This document shows, one piece after another, positions 63,679 through 64,000 of a DNA stretch of 64,000 nucleotides (its first letter is position 1; each line of letters opens with the position of its first letter). This DNA comes from Streptomyces sp. BHT-5-2. GTDB lineage: Bacteria > Actinomycetota > Actinomycetes > Streptomycetales > Streptomycetaceae. The notes beneath the pieces are model-generated. The model made no database searches. It saw only the letters and a list, made by a program, of their open reading frames with translations, and was not told the DNA's origin. The position numbers were made by a program, and so were the translations under genes. The stretch lies in assembly GCF_019774615.1 (NCBI RefSeq), contig NZ_CP081496.1, positions 744,001 through 808,000 on the forward strand, in the 5' to 3' direction.

Positions 63679-64000
63679 GTGAGCGCCAACCGCCCGGCCG
63701 CCGTCGTCGTTCTCGCAGCGGGTGAGGGAACCCGCATGAAGTCGACGACCCCCAAGGTCCTGCACGCGATCTGCGGCCGCTCCCTCGTCGGCCACGTCGT
63801 CGCCGCGTCCCGTGAGCTGGACCCCGAACACCTCGTCGTGGTCGTCGGCCACGCCCGCGAGCAGGTGCGGGAGCACCTCGCCGCGATCGATCCCGCCGTG
63901 CGCACCGCCGTGCAGTACGAGCAGAACGGCACCGGCCATGCCGTCCGCACCGCCCTGGAGGAGCTGAGCGGCGAGGGCGTGACGCTGGACGGCACGGTCG
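63679..64000 (+). CDS. glmU: Bifunctional GlcNAc-1-P uridyltransferase/acetyltransferase GlmU (5' part)
   Basis: The first 107 codons of GlmU are present; the gene runs past the window end. [33 protein letters not shown] is the nucleotide-binding signature (L-x-x-G-x-G-T-R-M-x8-K). [15 protein letters not shown] (QxGTxHA) is the uridine-binding segment. GlmU makes UDP-GlcNAc for peptidoglycan and teichoic acids. GTG 63679 has GAAGGG seven bases upstream; an in-frame ATG at 63637 is less likely. It was identified by direct translation, as the frame has no stop within the window. Confidence 0.95.
   Translation, partial: MSANRPAAVVVLAAGEGTRMKSTTPKVLHAICGRSLVGHVVAASRELDPEHLVVVVGHAREQVREHLAAIDPAVRTAVQYEQNGTGHAVRTALEELSGEGVTLDGTV

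Overview
This 64 kb window is core-chromosome DNA of a Streptomyces, or a very close relative. The DNA is very GC-rich with strong third-position GC bias, and several genes start with GTG. It carries landmark actinomycete genes: a tRNA-Leu with anticodon TAA that reads as bldA, two Rpf/LysM cell-wall enzymes with a c-di-AMP (ydaO-type) riboswitch before the first, a WhiJ-like HTH/DUF397 pair, divIC next to eno, mfd, and the start of glmU. From memory the order (cystathionine beta-synthase, thiolase, ndh, ppx, divIC, eno, rpfA, rpfC, P450, mazG, mfd, glmU) matches the S. coelicolor segment around SCO3077-SCO3122. No database was consulted.

Layout. 1-8 kb: an RpiR-type regulator divergent from an NCS1 permease, cystathionine beta-synthase, an SGNH hydrolase and a thiolase. 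8-11 kb: small conserved proteins and a Bax-inhibitor-1-like membrane protein. 11.6-15.7 kb: a two-gene cell-surface polymer unit (GT2 fused to CDP-glycerol glycerophosphotransferase, then a GT4), followed by bldA on the opposite strand. 16-20 kb: a MacB-type ABC transporter. 20-29.5 kb: a minus-strand housekeeping block (CFA-type methyltransferase, type II NADH dehydrogenase with a Rex-like site, Ppx, DUF501, DivIC, enolase, RpfA, RpfC). 29.6-33.5 kb: a P450, a LysR regulator and a divergent MFS exporter. 33.5-37.6 kb: a WhiJ-like regulatory cluster (anti-sigma-like ATPase, HTH, small partner) next to a STAND-like NTPase with Sel1 repeats. 37.6-45.3 kb: MazG, a SurA-like lipoprotein, a Ser/Thr kinase, an N6-methylase-like protein and a DUF4190 protein. 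45.3-48.5 kb: a decayed stretch with a broken HNH nuclease gene, a truncated phosphotransferase gene and a nested inverted-repeat element of about 500 bp. 48.5-55.2 kb: mfd, a 14-TM exporter and a DivIVA-like coiled coil. 55.7-60.9 kb: a polymorphic-toxin-like island. 61-64 kb: a histidine kinase, a TTA-containing HTH gene, tRNA-Gln and glmU.

The most unusual system is the four-gene island at 55.7-60.9 kb. A 932-residue protein appears to carry an Imm35-like N-terminus, a long Pro/Gly-rich linker, a deaminase-like domain with intact zinc-ligand motifs, and a SUKH-4-like C-terminus. Five bases upstream lies a WHH-nuclease/SUKH fusion. Divergent from these is a YwqJ-type deaminase with a separate SUKH-3 protein. 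Toxin-type catalytic domains are thus fused to, or paired with, immunity-type domains, with no visible secretion leader or delivery module. This suggests an intracellular or self-restrained role rather than classical contact-dependent toxicity.

Other connections: bldA and a TTA-containing gene occur in the same window; the riboswitch links c-di-AMP to the resuscitation enzyme; and repeat elements coincide with two damaged genes. Long noncoding stretches are described individually.
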